64,000 bases of DNA from G963663365 sp963663365. GTDB taxonomy: Bacteria; Hinthialibacterota; Hinthialibacteria; Hinthialibacterales; G963663365. The stretch covers positions 2,492,648 through 2,556,647 of the forward strand of contig CAXXIH010000008.1 of assembly GCA_963663365.2 (NCBI GenBank). Reading direction: 5' to 3'. The first letter of the stretch is position 1. Each line of letters begins with the position of its first letter. A program made the position numbers and the translations under genes. Of this stretch, positions 22,101 through 32,501 are shown in pieces. Under the pieces are notes generated by a model. The model made no database searches and was not told where the DNA came from. It saw only the letters and a program-made list of their open reading frames with translations.

Positions 22101-24866
22101 TACGATGAAATGGCTCGCCCCGTTGGCCTCCCACGGCGTCGGATAACCGTTACCGGCATCTCCATAGTCGACTGCTACGCGATAGTCTTCCACCTCGCCA
22201 TCCAAGGCTGTGCCTGTTGGCTGGGCGACGGATGCTTGATCCGTACTGACACGAAATCGGGCATAGGTTTCGGCTGGCAGAGTGCCGGAGGGCACAGTGA
22301 ACGAGATCTCGCGCTGACCGCTCGTTGTGTACGACCGCTGAAAGATGTTCTCTGACCCTCCGTCCCACACACCGTTCCCGTCGAAGTCGATCCAGCCGGC
22401 AACGTACGTAGTCTTCCCAGGATTGGGGTCGGCGTTGACCATGATGCTCAGGCGGCCCTGCTGACCCGGCCGAAGGGCCGTGAGAAACTCCACGCCGTCT
22501 TCATCATCCGGGGTGGCGTCCGCGTCGTCGCTCAGCGCCAGGGCATCTGGCACGCCGTCGCTTTCGTAGTCGACGTATGCTCCCAAGCACGCCAGGCCCT
22601 GTGCGTGACGGGCGCCGTTGTCCTCTTGGCGAACAGGATATGTACTGGGGGCATCACCATAATCCGCCGGAGGCGCGACATACCCTATCTTGGCTACAAA
22701 GGCGTCCTGGCCACCGGCATTGCTTGACTGGAAGACGGACGGGGTCGCGTCGGGAAAGGGCAAATCGTCCGAAGTGGTTGCGCCTACTACCAGCACACTG
22801 CCAATCGAATCTACCGCAACGCCGAATGCGTTGTCGACTCCCGACCCGCCGAGATAGCTGGACCAGACCAAGCCGGTCCCATCGCTGCGGACTCGCGTGA
22901 CATACGCCTCGGAACGGTCGTATACGGTATCGAAGCCACCCGACACTGGGAAATTGCTGGACCAAGTTACGCCAGCTACCAATACGTCGCCATTCGACGC
23001 AGATGCAATGTCATATCCCCATTCGTACCCCGTTCCGCCAAGGAAACTAGACCAGTCCAGTTGGCCGCTGCTGGCAACCTTGGTGACGTACGCGTCCATG
23101 GCTCCGGACAATCGGGAATCGAATCCACGGAGATCGGGGAAGTCACTCGAATAGGTCCAGCCCGTCAACAAGACGTTGTTTGCCGAATCACACGCGACGC
23201 TGTGCCCGAATTCGTCGCCGGACCCTCCCAGGAAACTAGCCCACAGCTTCTGCCGCCCGTCACCGGTGATCTTGGCAACAAAGGCCTCTCGTCCGCTGAA
23301 GGTAGTATCGAATGCACTTTGATGGGGAAAGTCGCTTGAGCTGGTTGCGCCTGTCACCAAGACATTGCCGTCGGAATCGACCGCAATGTCTGTTCCTGTG
23401 TCCTTGTCTGTTCCGCCGAGGTAACTGAACCACAGTTTGGCCCCATCCTTACTAATCTTGGTAACGAACGCATCGTCATCCGCAGTGCCACTCAGGAACT
23501 GCCAGCCGCCAGGTTGCCTCTGGAAGGCTTCTGAAGTGGAAAGAAGATCGTAGCCTAACGTATTAAATCGACTCTTGCCGGTAACGAGAATATCGCCCGC
23601 GGAATCAACGGCAAGACCGCCTGGAGAGTCGTCGCCCTTACCGCCGAGAAATGAGGACCACTGTATAGCTCCCGAGGCGTTCAGCTTCGTAACAAAAGCA
23701 TCGTCCATTTCTCTTGACTGATCGAATCCGTTTTTCGAAGGGAAATCATCGGATTCCGTACCGCCAGTAATCAGGATGTTGTTCTGGCCATCAGTGGCAA
23801 CGTCCGATCCCCAGTCGTCCCGATCCCCGCCCAGATAGGTCGACCAAAGCAGACTGCCAGAACTGCTGACCTTGCTGACAAAGGCGTCCTTACCACCTGC
23901 CAAACTCGGGTCACTCGGATTGTGAGTTCTGAAATCGGCAGATTCGGTCCACCCTGTCAACACAACATTGTTCTCAGAATCGACGGCAATTCTCTCAGCG
24001 GCTTCAAGTGCTGTTCCACCCAGGTAGCTTCCCCAGGAAAGGTCCGGATCGATGATCAGCGAGTGAGAAGGGTCATAGGTGCCGGTTACTGCAAAGCGAT
24101 ACGTGTCGGCATCCACCAACTCGAAGGACCCGGGCACTTCGCTTCGGCGTCCGTCAATCTCCTGGTAGATGTAGGGAGCGTCATCGGTCAGGGTGCCAAG
24201 GGAAGTGTCGATAACCAAGGAGCCGTCCGCATCAATCGAAAGGCCTTCGATACCCTCGTAGCTGACCTGGATCTGCGAGTAGTCGGCACCGGGGGACACG
24301 TGGAACTCGTACTTCAGACTCGAACGCTTGCCCCAGATCGAAAGATCAATGTTGTCATACAATTCCTCATAGAGAACAGTACTGTAGGTTGGCACATTCG
24401 TGACCCACTGGCCCGAATCGCCTAAGTAGTAGTTGATCACTGCAGAGAGAGGATTAACACCCTTAGGTGTAACTTCACGACCACCGTCAAACCGAGCCGC
24501 CACGATCTGCTCGGATGTGGCCTGTTCCTCGCCTTCCCCCTGCAGCTGGAACAACTGAAGCGTTGGTCCCTCGTCGGTGAACCAGACGTTCGCTGATTGA
24601 CCTGGGTGTATTAGCCGCACGGAGTCATCCCATTGCCCCACATTCTCGATGAAATGTGCCGGGGAGGTTTGAAACAGTTCCACGGCCGAGTGTTCGGTCT
24701 CACGCGTTCCCCCAGACTCGTCCAACGCCGTCTCCGGTGACACTCCGATCGATAACAGCGAACGATCCTCGAGTCTCTCCAGGAGGGCTCGACGTCCATA
24801 CCGAAACGGCCGTCTTCGCAAGGGACTACCCTCAAAGTCCGACCAGCGCGCGCGGAAGAGCAACAT
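16105..24866 (-). CDS. Giant surface protein: SBBP propeller, GEVED repeats, transglutaminase-like domain; one frameshift
   Basis: The protein has about 2,920 aa. The ATG at 24866 has GGGAG upstream and is preferred to the one at 24920. The N-terminus carries RRALLERLEDRSLLS, a motif typical of giant planctomycete exported proteins. SBBP beta-propeller repeats (SYLGG, AVDSxGNVLVTG) fill about residues 275-725. Two GEVED domains (to residue ~1060), a transglutaminase-like domain (~1180-1400; ANCRTLATMW, SSHRLG, AYDGVFG), four DxDGDG-starting repeats of ~115 aa, three more GEVED domains and a GGxDxAxLxDSxxDD tail follow. The frame breaks at 19179-19182, where four G on the plus strand (five needed) turn PLEFPGNVIWAHG into a stop. 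It probably acts outside the cell and binds calcium through its Asp-rich loops. Confidence 0.85.
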
Positions 24867-26426
24867 GGCGTGGCTCCCATAGAAGGAACAGACGTGTGTG
24901 GAACTACAGTCCAATCGCAACCGACGTCTCTCACGTCAGCCGAGATCAGGCTGTTGGATTACGCCGAGCACTCACCGGAACTGATCAGGCATTAGAGCTC
25001 GGTCCCTTTCCCTTTTCCTGTCGAATCTGAAGCACCTGTCAAAGCTGCACATCCAACGAATGAAGGACAGTCGAGGGGTAGTCCGATTCTCGAAGACAAC
25101 GGCCTGCCCAACCGTTCGTGAGAAATACAGATTGCACCATACGTGCGCGATCGATCAACAAACCCCTGTACGATTATCCCGCAGGAATCTCGCTCGGGCC
25201 CTTCTGACGCGCCGCCAGTCTACGCCTCTGGCTCTACAACCGTCAACTACCCACAAAGTGAAACTTGTCAATGCAAGATGGCATCGGGTTGGGCATACTG
25301 ATTGTTCGGAGTGTATCCAACACTAATGCCGAAGGTTCAATGGTTGTTTCCAGTCGCACAAACGGCAAGTCTGGGATCGTCATCTCTTGATCTAAGTCAC
25401 GAAATCCCATGGAAATGGGACGCGAATGAGACACAGTCGAAGGCGATTAATCTAACTCGACAAGACGATGAGTCAAGTTCGTTATGAAGCGACTCGTTTA
25501 ATGCGTCAGTGCCTCATATGGCCCGCACCCAGACAACCAAAACCGTGACAAGGCAATGCCCCGCCAACTGAGGGGGTGATGTGGTGTCTGTCGCAACATC
25601 GACTGCACGAGAGAATCGATTCTCGGCCCCGTCGTGATCCACGCTTGGTCTGCTCGGAACTGACCATCAGAGGGCAGAACACGGCGTACCCGTATCTGAC
25701 TCATGACAAAACGACATACGCTGCAAACGCACACCGCCGAGCTGACTGCGGAGGGCGTGTCAGGGACGCGCAACGAACGTTCGGATCGGTCCCCGGACAG
25801 CCCCCGCTGAAGAGCGGGGCCCCGGTTGCGCAACGTGGGCGGGGCGACCTGAGTGAGTTGCGCAAACCGGCCCCCGCTCTTCGGCGGGGGTGCCGCTGTG
25901 AGCGGCATAAGGCTGCCAATTGACCATCCCAAACCAAGCGTGACAGGGCCAACTTATCGAGCAGATCGCGGAGGGTCTGCCCCCTTAAAAAAGACGGCTG
26001 CGGTCTGGCGGTCGGAGTCGAGTAGTCCGTCTCCGTGAATGTCGTCGGCGAGGAGGCGAGCAGGGCGGGCCAAGGGGCGCGGCGGTGCGCCACTGGTGGG
26101 CAAGCCACCAGTCGCACCTACGCCGGCACTGGGAGTTGCATCCGCTCGGCTGGCGTTGTGTTTATTGCATCGCCGGAGCGGCGTCGCTGCGCTCGTTGAT
26201 CCGGCCTGGGAACGGGCAACCGGCCGTCAGCCTTTTCGGCAGGGTAACCCAGTGTACGGGACCTCTCGTGGCAGAGCTACCCAGGTTCAAACAACCTGGG
26301 CCACCCGCGGATCGGCAGAGATTGCGTTGACTTTCGTCAGATTATCGCCTCCGACTGCTCCGGCAGTGAACCGGACTACACGGACGAACGCAACCGGAGC
26401 CGACAACAGGACAGAAGAGAGCTGAT
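24867..26426. other. Intergenic region containing a dispersed palindromic repeat
   Basis: No credible gene. The central part (25702-25893) is a dispersed repeat described separately. The strand opposite 25930-25985 reads QTLRDLLDKLALSR and resembles a stretch near 29950-29990 (ALRNLLDELAMV), probably relics of one inserted gene. Confidence 0.55.
25702..25893 (+). repeat. Dispersed repeat copy A with long inverted repeat
   Basis: It begins CATGACAAAACGACATACG and passes through GAGGGCGTGTCAGGGACGCG into a long palindrome. The left arm (25801-25834) and right arm (25857-25890) are 34 bases each and match at about 30 positions as inverted complements, with a 22-base loop. Related copies lie at 32749-32899 (opposite orientation) and, partially, 58701-58750. 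Confidence 0.7.
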
Positions 26427-29417
26427 CTATTCCGGGCCTTTCTTCCGAGAAGACTGCGGCAGCCCCTCCTTAACCACCAAGATGCGCACCGGGCCCAGCA
26501 AGCCCGACGCCAGCAGCGGGGAGTCCTTCTTGAATGCCGTGGCGTTGGTCGCGGTCAATCGATCGCCCGGCGGCAGCCCGGCGTCGCCGATCAAGCGGTT
26601 CGGCCAGAGGTTGACCACGTCGATTTCCAATCGGTTGTTCGTCGGGCTCACAGCCGCCGTAATCTCGACGCGCCACGGAGCCGTCCAGACCACGCCCAGG
26701 TCCTTGCCGTTGAGTCGCACGGTTGCCAGGTTCTTCACGCGGCCCAAGTCGAGGTAAATCGGCTGCGACGGGTTGCGCTCCGCCTCGGGCAAGTCGAACG
26801 TCTTCCGATAGGTGGCCGTGCCGGAATAGTAGCGGATACCCGGCTCGGACCGCTTCGTCCAATCCTCGAGTGTCTCGAAGACGACCGACTTGGGCCCGCC
26901 CCACTCGGGGGAAAATTCTACGGTCCACGGCCCTTCAAATTCCATCACCGCCGACAAAACTGGGCAGTTTGTGTCTGCCGCACCACTTTGCGACTTGGAA
27001 ATCGTCTTGCGGAACACCACGAAGATCGATGCCCGCGGCGGCAAATTCAGCGGCACGGCCGTGCGCCCGTCGTCGGTCTGGGTGAAGGCGCCGGCGTCGC
27101 CCATCGCGCCGGTCACCGCGTCCCAGAGCTCCGGTTGCCTGCCGGCGACGCGGAAGAGGAATCGAGCGCCGGCCGGAGCGTTGCGAAGATTGGCAATGAA
27201 GTAGATGTCGGCCTGGTCGATCCTTCGATGAATCCAATCGAAGCCGCTTGGGCTCGGGATACCGCTGAGCGTCGACTCGCCCAGTGCGGCCGTCGCGGCA
27301 TCCTCTCGAATCTCCAGATCTGGAAGCAGCCCGTCGGCTCGCACGACTTTGTCAATCGATCGTCCCCAAATCACCCGCCCGTCGCCTACTTGCCGTTGGC
27401 CGGCGGGGGTGGATTGCGGTCCCCACAGCACGTCTGCCAACTCCAAGACTTCCCCATCGCTGGCGGGATGATTTGTCAGTCCAATCGCACGCTCCGGCCG
27501 CGGTCCGATGAGCGTAACGCCTCCCTCGACCAACTCGACGAGCTTTCGCAGCACGGCGGGTGACAAAGCAAGGGGGTTGTTGCTGCCAGCCCGACTCGTT
27601 TCGGGCAACGGGGCTGACGCGGGACTGCCGAATATTTCCCGTGGCGGCCGCTGCCACCGTCCGCCCTGGCAGAAAACGAGGTAGTCATACGACGGCCCAT
27701 CGCCGGTTTGCCCGGCCGCTCCTGTCGTCGTTGGGGGCCTGGCGAGGAGCAAACGGCCGTTTTCGGTTGCCGTTGCCCGGTTCATCAACGCCTCGGCATT
27801 GATCGTGTCGCAGTCAAAACCACGTGGAAGCGGCGGATCCATGGCCCACCAGGCCGGCACGTAACTTGGGACCCACTGGCCTTCAAAATAGCATACGTCC
27901 GCGCGGGGACTTCCCGCTTGCAGCAGGTACTGGCAGCGCGCCAGATACGTCAGCCAGCCCCGACCCATCGGCCACCATGTCACGTGGCGGTCGAAATTGG
28001 CACCAACGTTCGGCCACGCGTATCCGGGTTTGGTTTGCTCCTCGGGTTGAAGCACCATGAAGCAAAGCACGTTGCGATTGAGCCCGGCGCAAAAGGCGCG
28101 GTCGCCGATGTCTTTCAATGCGAAAGGGTCCTTAGACCAGTTGCGATGCCCCATCACTGTGTAGGCTTCGGCCTGAACGATTCTCCGTCCGTAAACGTGG
28201 GCAGCCGACGCAGCGTTTTTGATGCCGTCATGGTATAGAAGCTGGTGTGCGGCCAACTGATGGATGTAGCGATCGCCGGTCTCCGACCGCCGCGCCCAGA
28301 ATTCCGACATACAGAGATCATTGCTGCCCATGGCGCGTAGCGAGTCTTCGCAGGGTTTCTGATACCCGGCAGCCTCGGAGTGGGTTCTCAGACCGCGACC
28401 TCGCCCCAGGGAGCCCAATCGGCCGTGTAAACATTCCACCAGCAGGTCGCCCAACGTGCGGTCGTAGTCTTCGAGAAATCGCTCTGTGAGATCCCGATTC
28501 TCGATCGTCACTCCCGTCTTGGCGGCCAGATACGCAAACGGATCGTAGCCGCGGCGAGCGCGAAACTCGTCACGAAACCATGGCGTCCAATCTGGTTCGC
28601 CGATTTCGCCACTGTCGATGTGGAGGTAGTTGAAGGTCTTGCCGATGTAAGGGGCAACGTCTTCACACACGACCCCGACCGTGTTCGCGAAATGCTTGTC
28701 CATGGCAACGGCACTAAGGGGGTCGATCTCCAAGTAGCTTTCTCCTCCGGTGCATTTCGTGTGCGCACGAGGGTGGACTTTCCATCCAAATCGCACGACG
28801 AGCCAATGCCCGTTCGGCACGTCCCACTGAAGACGTCCTGTGGAGTCCATCTTGTCCGTCAGATTCTGCACGCCGTCGATAAAGCACTGGGTTGCAGGCG
28901 GCTCCGTGGCCGGCCACGCCAAAACGGCAATCTCGTGGTAGGTCCTATCCGCTCCGGCGGGTTTGGGGAGCACGCCGTCGAAGACCGTCGGACCACTCAA
29001 GCGTGTCGTCCCGTGGACCAGCATCTTGGCGGCGCTGTCCGGCTCCACCCAGGGGCCGCCCGCGTTCCATCCGGCACAAACGTTCAGGCCGATCTCGATA
29101 CGTCGTTTGGCGGCCTCCTCCACGGCGAATCGGAACAGCTCTCGCCAGGGGCGGCTCATGAATTCCCTCTGCCTGGGCGTCGGTCCAGTGCCGGCATGAA
29201 ACACAAGCGCGCCGCTGATCCCCAACCGTTTCATCGCGTCCAGATCTCGGACAATCCCGTCCTTCGTCGCGTACCCGTTGAGCCACCACCAGTAGACCCA
29301 AGCCTTGGCGGAGTCGGGCGGTGTGGCGAAACCGACGGCTAGGTCGTCGTCGGCCGGTCCCCTCACCATCAAGATGGCCGCAACGATCGCAAGGGCAGCT
29401 ATCGCTGATCGCGTCAT
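26427..29417 (-). CDS. GH106-like glycosidase (alpha-L-rhamnosidase family)
   Basis: The protein has 996 aa from the ATG at 29417, preceded by GGAG. The longer start at 29456 is less likely because the signal peptide (MTRSAIAALAIVAAIL) begins here. Typical GH106-like segments are PPDSAKAWVYWWWLNGYATKDGI at the N-terminus, SAWN-like GLNVCAGWNAGGPWV, HIDSGEIGEPDWTPWF, HSEAAGYQKP and a C-terminal jelly-roll (YLDLGRVKNLATVRLNGKDLGVVWTAPWRVEI). The family removes alpha-L-rhamnose and related sugars from pectins and other plant or algal polysaccharides. The exact substrate cannot be told. It is isolated between two repeat-rich regions. Confidence 0.85.
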   Translation of the reverse strand: MTRSAIAALAIVAAILMVRGPADDDLAVGFATPPDSAKAWVYWWWLNGYATKDGIVRDLDAMKRLGISGALVFHAGTGPTPRQREFMSRPWRELFRFAVEEAAKRRIEIGLNVCAGWNAGGPWVEPDSAAKMLVHGTTRLSGPTVFDGVLPKPAGADRTYHEIAVLAWPATEPPATQCFIDGVQNLTDKMDSTGRLQWDVPNGHWLVVRFGWKVHPRAHTKCTGGESYLEIDPLSAVAMDKHFANTVGVVCEDVAPYIGKTFNYLHIDSGEIGEPDWTPWFRDEFRARRGYDPFAYLAAKTGVTIENRDLTERFLEDYDRTLGDLLVECLHGRLGSLGRGRGLRTHSEAAGYQKPCEDSLRAMGSNDLCMSEFWARRSETGDRYIHQLAAHQLLYHDGIKNAASAAHVYGRRIVQAEAYTVMGHRNWSKDPFALKDIGDRAFCAGLNRNVLCFMVLQPEEQTKPGYAWPNVGANFDRHVTWWPMGRGWLTYLARCQYLLQAGSPRADVCYFEGQWVPSYVPAWWAMDPPLPRGFDCDTINAEALMNRATATENGRLLLARPPTTTGAAGQTGDGPSYDYLVFCQGGRWQRPPREIFGSPASAPLPETSRAGSNNPLALSPAVLRKLVELVEGGVTLIGPRPERAIGLTNHPASDGEVLELADVLWGPQSTPAGQRQVGDGRVIWGRSIDKVVRADGLLPDLEIREDAATAALGESTLSGIPSPSGFDWIHRRIDQADIYFIANLRNAPAGARFLFRVAGRQPELWDAVTGAMGDAGAFTQTDDGRTAVPLNLPPRASIFVVFRKTISKSQSGAADTNCPVLSAVMEFEGPWTVEFSPEWGGPKSVVFETLEDWTKRSEPGIRYYSGTATYRKTFDLPEAERNPSQPIYLDLGRVKNLATVRLNGKDLGVVWTAPWRVEITAAVSPTNNRLEIDVVNLWPNRLIGDAGLPPGDRLTATNATAFKKDSPLLASGLLGPVRILVVKEGLPQSSRKKGPE

Positions 29418-30229
29418 GACGGTTGCTCCAATTTGCGAAAACTCAAGACGCGCCATGCTCGGGGAAGACTTTGGTCATTACCACGAAATTCGGCACGCGG
29501 TCGATTGACTCGAAATGCATGGCGGTGAACGGATAGTTGACCGGAGCAAGGCTCGATGCTTGACATGACCACTCCCTACAAGTAACTCAGAACGGCCTCG
29601 ATACCTGGGCTATCATGGCGCTTGGCTGACGACGGACACGGAATCTCCCGAAATAAGCACCTCCAACGGACGTTCGAGATAGTAACGCGCAAGCGGAGAT
29701 GACGCGAGCGGGCCAAGAAGCGCGCCTCGGCATGGGGCGTATCTCACAATATACCCACCCGGTACTAGTAAAGGCGCAACGTGCACAGGTGCCCCTGGGG
29801 TAAGTTAGCCAAGATCTGCCATGCGCCGGCTTACAGATCGTGTTAGCCGCGTATGTCGGGGCGACCCGAGTGGCTTAGCCATCGCAAGAGATACCAAACG
29901 GGGGGCTCGCGCTTACTAGGTATTTGGAATGAACTATGTCGAGGGACTCCCACCATCGCCAACTCATCGAGCAGGTTTCGGAGGGCCTTGCAGACCATCC
30001 GACGGCCCTCCATGAAACGAGCGAGAATCCCGGCTGCAGCTCTCCAGCGGCTCCTCCCTTCTACGTCCTAAACGGCCTCATGATTTGTCATTCTAAACTT
30101 TGCAGATCTCCTGAGAATTAAGAGTGGCGGGTTGCTTTTGTTTGTCGGAGCGCTAGAATTCCGACCGAGAACCATCGGACGACTAGATGAAGGGCAACTC
30201 GGCTGTGCCGGGTGGCTTGTCGCAGAGTA
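29418..30229. other. Intergenic, no gene recognised
   Basis: About 800 bases without a supported gene. A weak transposase-like relic is readable on the minus strand near 29950-29990. The segment leads up to a strong terminator at 30230-30278, which would fit a small transcript on the plus strand. Confidence 0.5.
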
Positions 30230-30278
30230 AGCCGACGTGGTTGAACACCTGTGGGTGTTCCAGCACGTCGGCTTTTTT
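30230..30278 (+). terminator. Strong intrinsic terminator without an upstream gene
   Basis: Ten-base arms AGCCGACGTG (30230-30239) and CACGTCGGCT (30264-30273) pair perfectly. An inner GAACAC/GTGTTC helix extends the stem, and six T follow. No protein gene ends nearby on this strand, so it may end a small RNA or a leader transcript before the FAS1 gene at 30405. Confidence 0.8.
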
Positions 30279-30404
30279 CGTTCTTGTCAGCCGCCGCGGT
30301 GCAGACGAACGATTATTCGCAGAGCCGAGTGAGTCGTTGTTTGCCTCGGGTACGAAATCTAGACCCGGGGCGAAGTTTAATCCTTAGAAGCAGGAGAATG
30401 TAGC

Positions 30405-30912
30405 ATGAGGAATTTTGGCTTGGGGATGCTTGTGTCCCTCGTTGCAGCCGTACCGTGTCTGGCCGACTGCGGCACGTGCGACAAGACCATCGTTGAAGTG
30501 GCGGTGGCTTCTGACGACTTTGAGACCTTGGTCGCGGCTGTGAAAGCCGCTGACTTGGTCAAAACGCTGTCCGGCAAAGGTCCGTTTACGGTGTTCGCCC
30601 CCACCGACGACGCCCTTCAAGAAGTTGCCCAAGGGTACTCTCGAGGAGCTCGTAAAGCCGGAAAACAAGGCGAAGCTGACCGCGATTCTGACGTACCACG
30701 TGGTTGCAGGAAAGGTCATGGCGGCCGACGTGGTCAAGCTCAAGAGTGCCAAGACTGTCCAAGGCCAGAAAGTCAGAATCCGAGTCAAAGATGGCAAGGT
30801 GATGGTTAACAAAGCCAACGTGGTGAAAACGGACATTGCCTGCAAAAACGGGGTGATTCATGTCATTGACGCCGTGATCCTGCCTCCGGAGAAAAAAGAG
30901 AAAAAGAAGTAA
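30405..30912 (+). CDS. FAS1 (fasciclin) domain secreted protein 1, one frameshift
   Basis: The ATG at 30405 has AGGAG upstream, followed by a signal peptide (MRNFGLGMLVSLVAAVPCLA) and a single FAS1 domain. H1-type motif GPFTVFAPTDDA and H2-type HVVAGKVMAADVV are visible, and the protein ends AVILPPEKKEKKK. After PTDDA the frame shifts: CCC at 30613-30615 should be CC to continue as FKKLPKGTLEELV. The corrected length is 168 aa. FAS1 domains mediate adhesion in many phyla, and this one is secreted. It is very similar to the second FAS1 gene at 31839-32414, and each is followed by an ECF sigma sequence. Confidence 0.85.
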
Positions 30913-31071
30913 ATCGCAGCACGTCTAGATGTGGGCCGAATTTGGCCCTCATTTATTCGTGATTTGCCGGCGTCATGTCGAGCGATCGCGCGGCATTCGT
31001 TCGCAGTCCGGTACTCGTCCAACTCCGTGTCAGCCAGCCATCCTTACGGTGGTTGGCAGGAGCGTTATGCG

Positions 31072-31629
31072 GTGCCATCCACGATACTACAGAGCGTGGC
31101 AGACGGAAACGCGGCCGCCGTGGACGAATGCTTGGGCAAGTACGGCGGGCTCGTGTGGTCGCTGGCCCGACGATTGTGCCCAGGACACGAGGATGCGGAA
31201 GACGCCGTACAAGAGATCTTCGTTGAAATCTGGCGCAACGCCGCGAAGTTCGCCCCCGAGATTGCCTCAGAGGCGACGTATGTCACTATGATCGCCCGGA
31301 GGCGCCTCATCGATCGATACCGCCGCTCGCGGCGAGATCTCAACACGACGTACCTCATCGAAGAGACGGTTGCCGCCTCCAATCACGAGAATCGCGTTGA
31401 AGTCAGCGACGAGGTAGAACGCGCTCAGGAGTACATCCAGCAACTGCGTCTCGTCGAGCGAAAGGTTCTCGATCTGTCCATCAATGACGGGATGAGCCAT
31501 CGTCAGGTTGCCAAAGCAATGAACTTGCCGCTGGGCACTGTGAAGACGCACGCGCGAAGAGGTTTAATCAGGCTTCGTGAGCTACTGGGAGTCGATGCGG
31601 TCACTCGCGTGAGTGGCGCAGGAGCATGA
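31072..31629 (+). CDS. ECF RNA polymerase sigma factor (SigK/SigM-like)
   Basis: The protein has 185 aa from the GTG at 31072, which has AGGAG nine bases before it. The truncated duplicate at 32502 starts at the equivalent point, which supports this choice over longer upstream frames. Sigma region 2 shows YGGLVWSLARRLCPGHEDAEDAVQEIFVEIW. Region 4 shows LVERKVLDLSINDGMSHRQVAKAMNLPLGTVKTHARRGL. It lies 159 bases after the FAS1 gene and overlaps a tiny frame (31626) that resembles the start of an anti-sigma factor. Its likely targets include the FAS1 genes, as inferred from position only. Confidence 0.87.
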   Translation: MPSTILQSVADGNAAAVDECLGKYGGLVWSLARRLCPGHEDAEDAVQEIFVEIWRNAAKFAPEIASEATYVTMIARRRLIDRYRRSRRDLNTTYLIEETVAASNHENRVEVSDEVERAQEYIQQLRLVERKVLDLSINDGMSHRQVAKAMNLPLGTVKTHARRGLIRLRELLGVDAVTRVSGAGA

Positions 31630-31736
31630 AGGGTCAGTTGCAAGCTACTGAGCGCGAAGTACTTGAGTTACTCGCCGATAGCGCAAATTCTGGCCTGAAG
31701 CGAAAACCGTCAGACGAACTCGGACAGGTAGGCTGA
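31626..31736 (+). pseudogene. Possible anti-sigma factor remnant (36 aa)
   Basis: An ATG overlaps the sigma stop codon as ATGA. The 36-residue product contains ATEREVLELLADSANSGL, which resembles the N-terminal helix of anti-sigma factors coupled to this sigma type. It then ends abruptly. Another frame continues with PEAKTVRR. If real, it is a truncated anti-sigma gene, which would leave the sigma factor without its usual partner. Confidence 0.35.
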
Positions 31737-31838
31737 CCTTTCAGTTTACAGTATTTCAAGTGTCGCCTAGGGGGGGCAATTGCTTTCCTGGGTCAGAATC
31801 GGCGGCAAGAAGCCGTCCTCAAAAGAAGGAGATGTAGC

Positions 31839-32414
31839 ATGAGAAACCTCGTATTCTTTTCGGCTTTTGTACTTGGAGGTCTGTTCCTCCTGACTGGCTG
31901 TGGAGACACAGCGCCTCCCGCGACGAGCGGGGATAAGCCAGAACAGCAAGTTACTACGAGCAAAAACAAGCCGGACCAGCAAGCAGAGCAACTCGCGGAT
32001 ATTGTCGACACGGCCGCGGCAGCGGAGGGTTTTCAGACGCTCGTGGCGGCGGTCCAAGCCGCCGAACTGGTCGACACGCTCAAGGGTGAGGGACCTTTCA
32101 CTGTGTTTGCTCCCACGGATGCAGCCTTCGGCAAGTTGCCGGCCGGCACGTTGGACGATCTGCTGAAGCCTGAGAACAAGGGCAAACTTGCGTCGATCCT
32201 GACTTATCACGTGGTGTCGGGGAAAGTGCTGGCGGCCGACGTGGTGAAGCTAAAGGAGGCAAAAACGGTCCAGGGATCAAACGTCATGATCAAGGTCTCG
32301 GACGGTAAGGTCAAAGTCGACAACGCAAACATCGTGAAGACGGATATCGTGTGCAAGAATGGTGTGATCCATGTCATCGACGCGGTCATCCTACCTCCAG
32401 AAAAGGAAGAGTAA
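31839..32414 (+). CDS. FAS1 domain lipoprotein 2
   Basis: The protein has 191 aa with a lipobox (LFLLTGC, Cys near residue 21) and a charged linker (TSKNKPDQQAEQ). One FAS1 domain covers about residues 52-188, with GPFTVFAPTDAAFGKLPAGT, HVVSGKVLAADVV and VIHVIDAVILPP. The start has GGAG upstream, and the leader GGAGATGTAGCATGAG resembles that of FAS1 gene 1. The two proteins share most of their FAS1 core, so this is a tandem duplicate. It is anchored to a membrane by lipid. No frameshift is needed here, unlike in copy 1. Confidence 0.92.
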   Translation: MRNLVFFSAFVLGGLFLLTGCGDTAPPATSGDKPEQQVTTSKNKPDQQAEQLADIVDTAAAAEGFQTLVAAVQAAELVDTLKGEGPFTVFAPTDAAFGKLPAGTLDDLLKPENKGKLASILTYHVVSGKVLAADVVKLKEAKTVQGSNVMIKVSDGKVKVDNANIVKTDIVCKNGVIHVIDAVILPPEKEE

Positions 32415-32501
32415 ATCTCAGAACGCATGAATGGAGTTCAGGAGCGATGAGCGGCCCAGCGAACAAACGAGGACGAACAAAAAGGTAGGGAACGTTTGAC
32501 G

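Noticed and set aside
25498..26425. Several open frames of 100-140 codons on both strands
   Set aside because: They coincide with the palindromic repeat, where GC-rich inverted sequence keeps frames open by chance.
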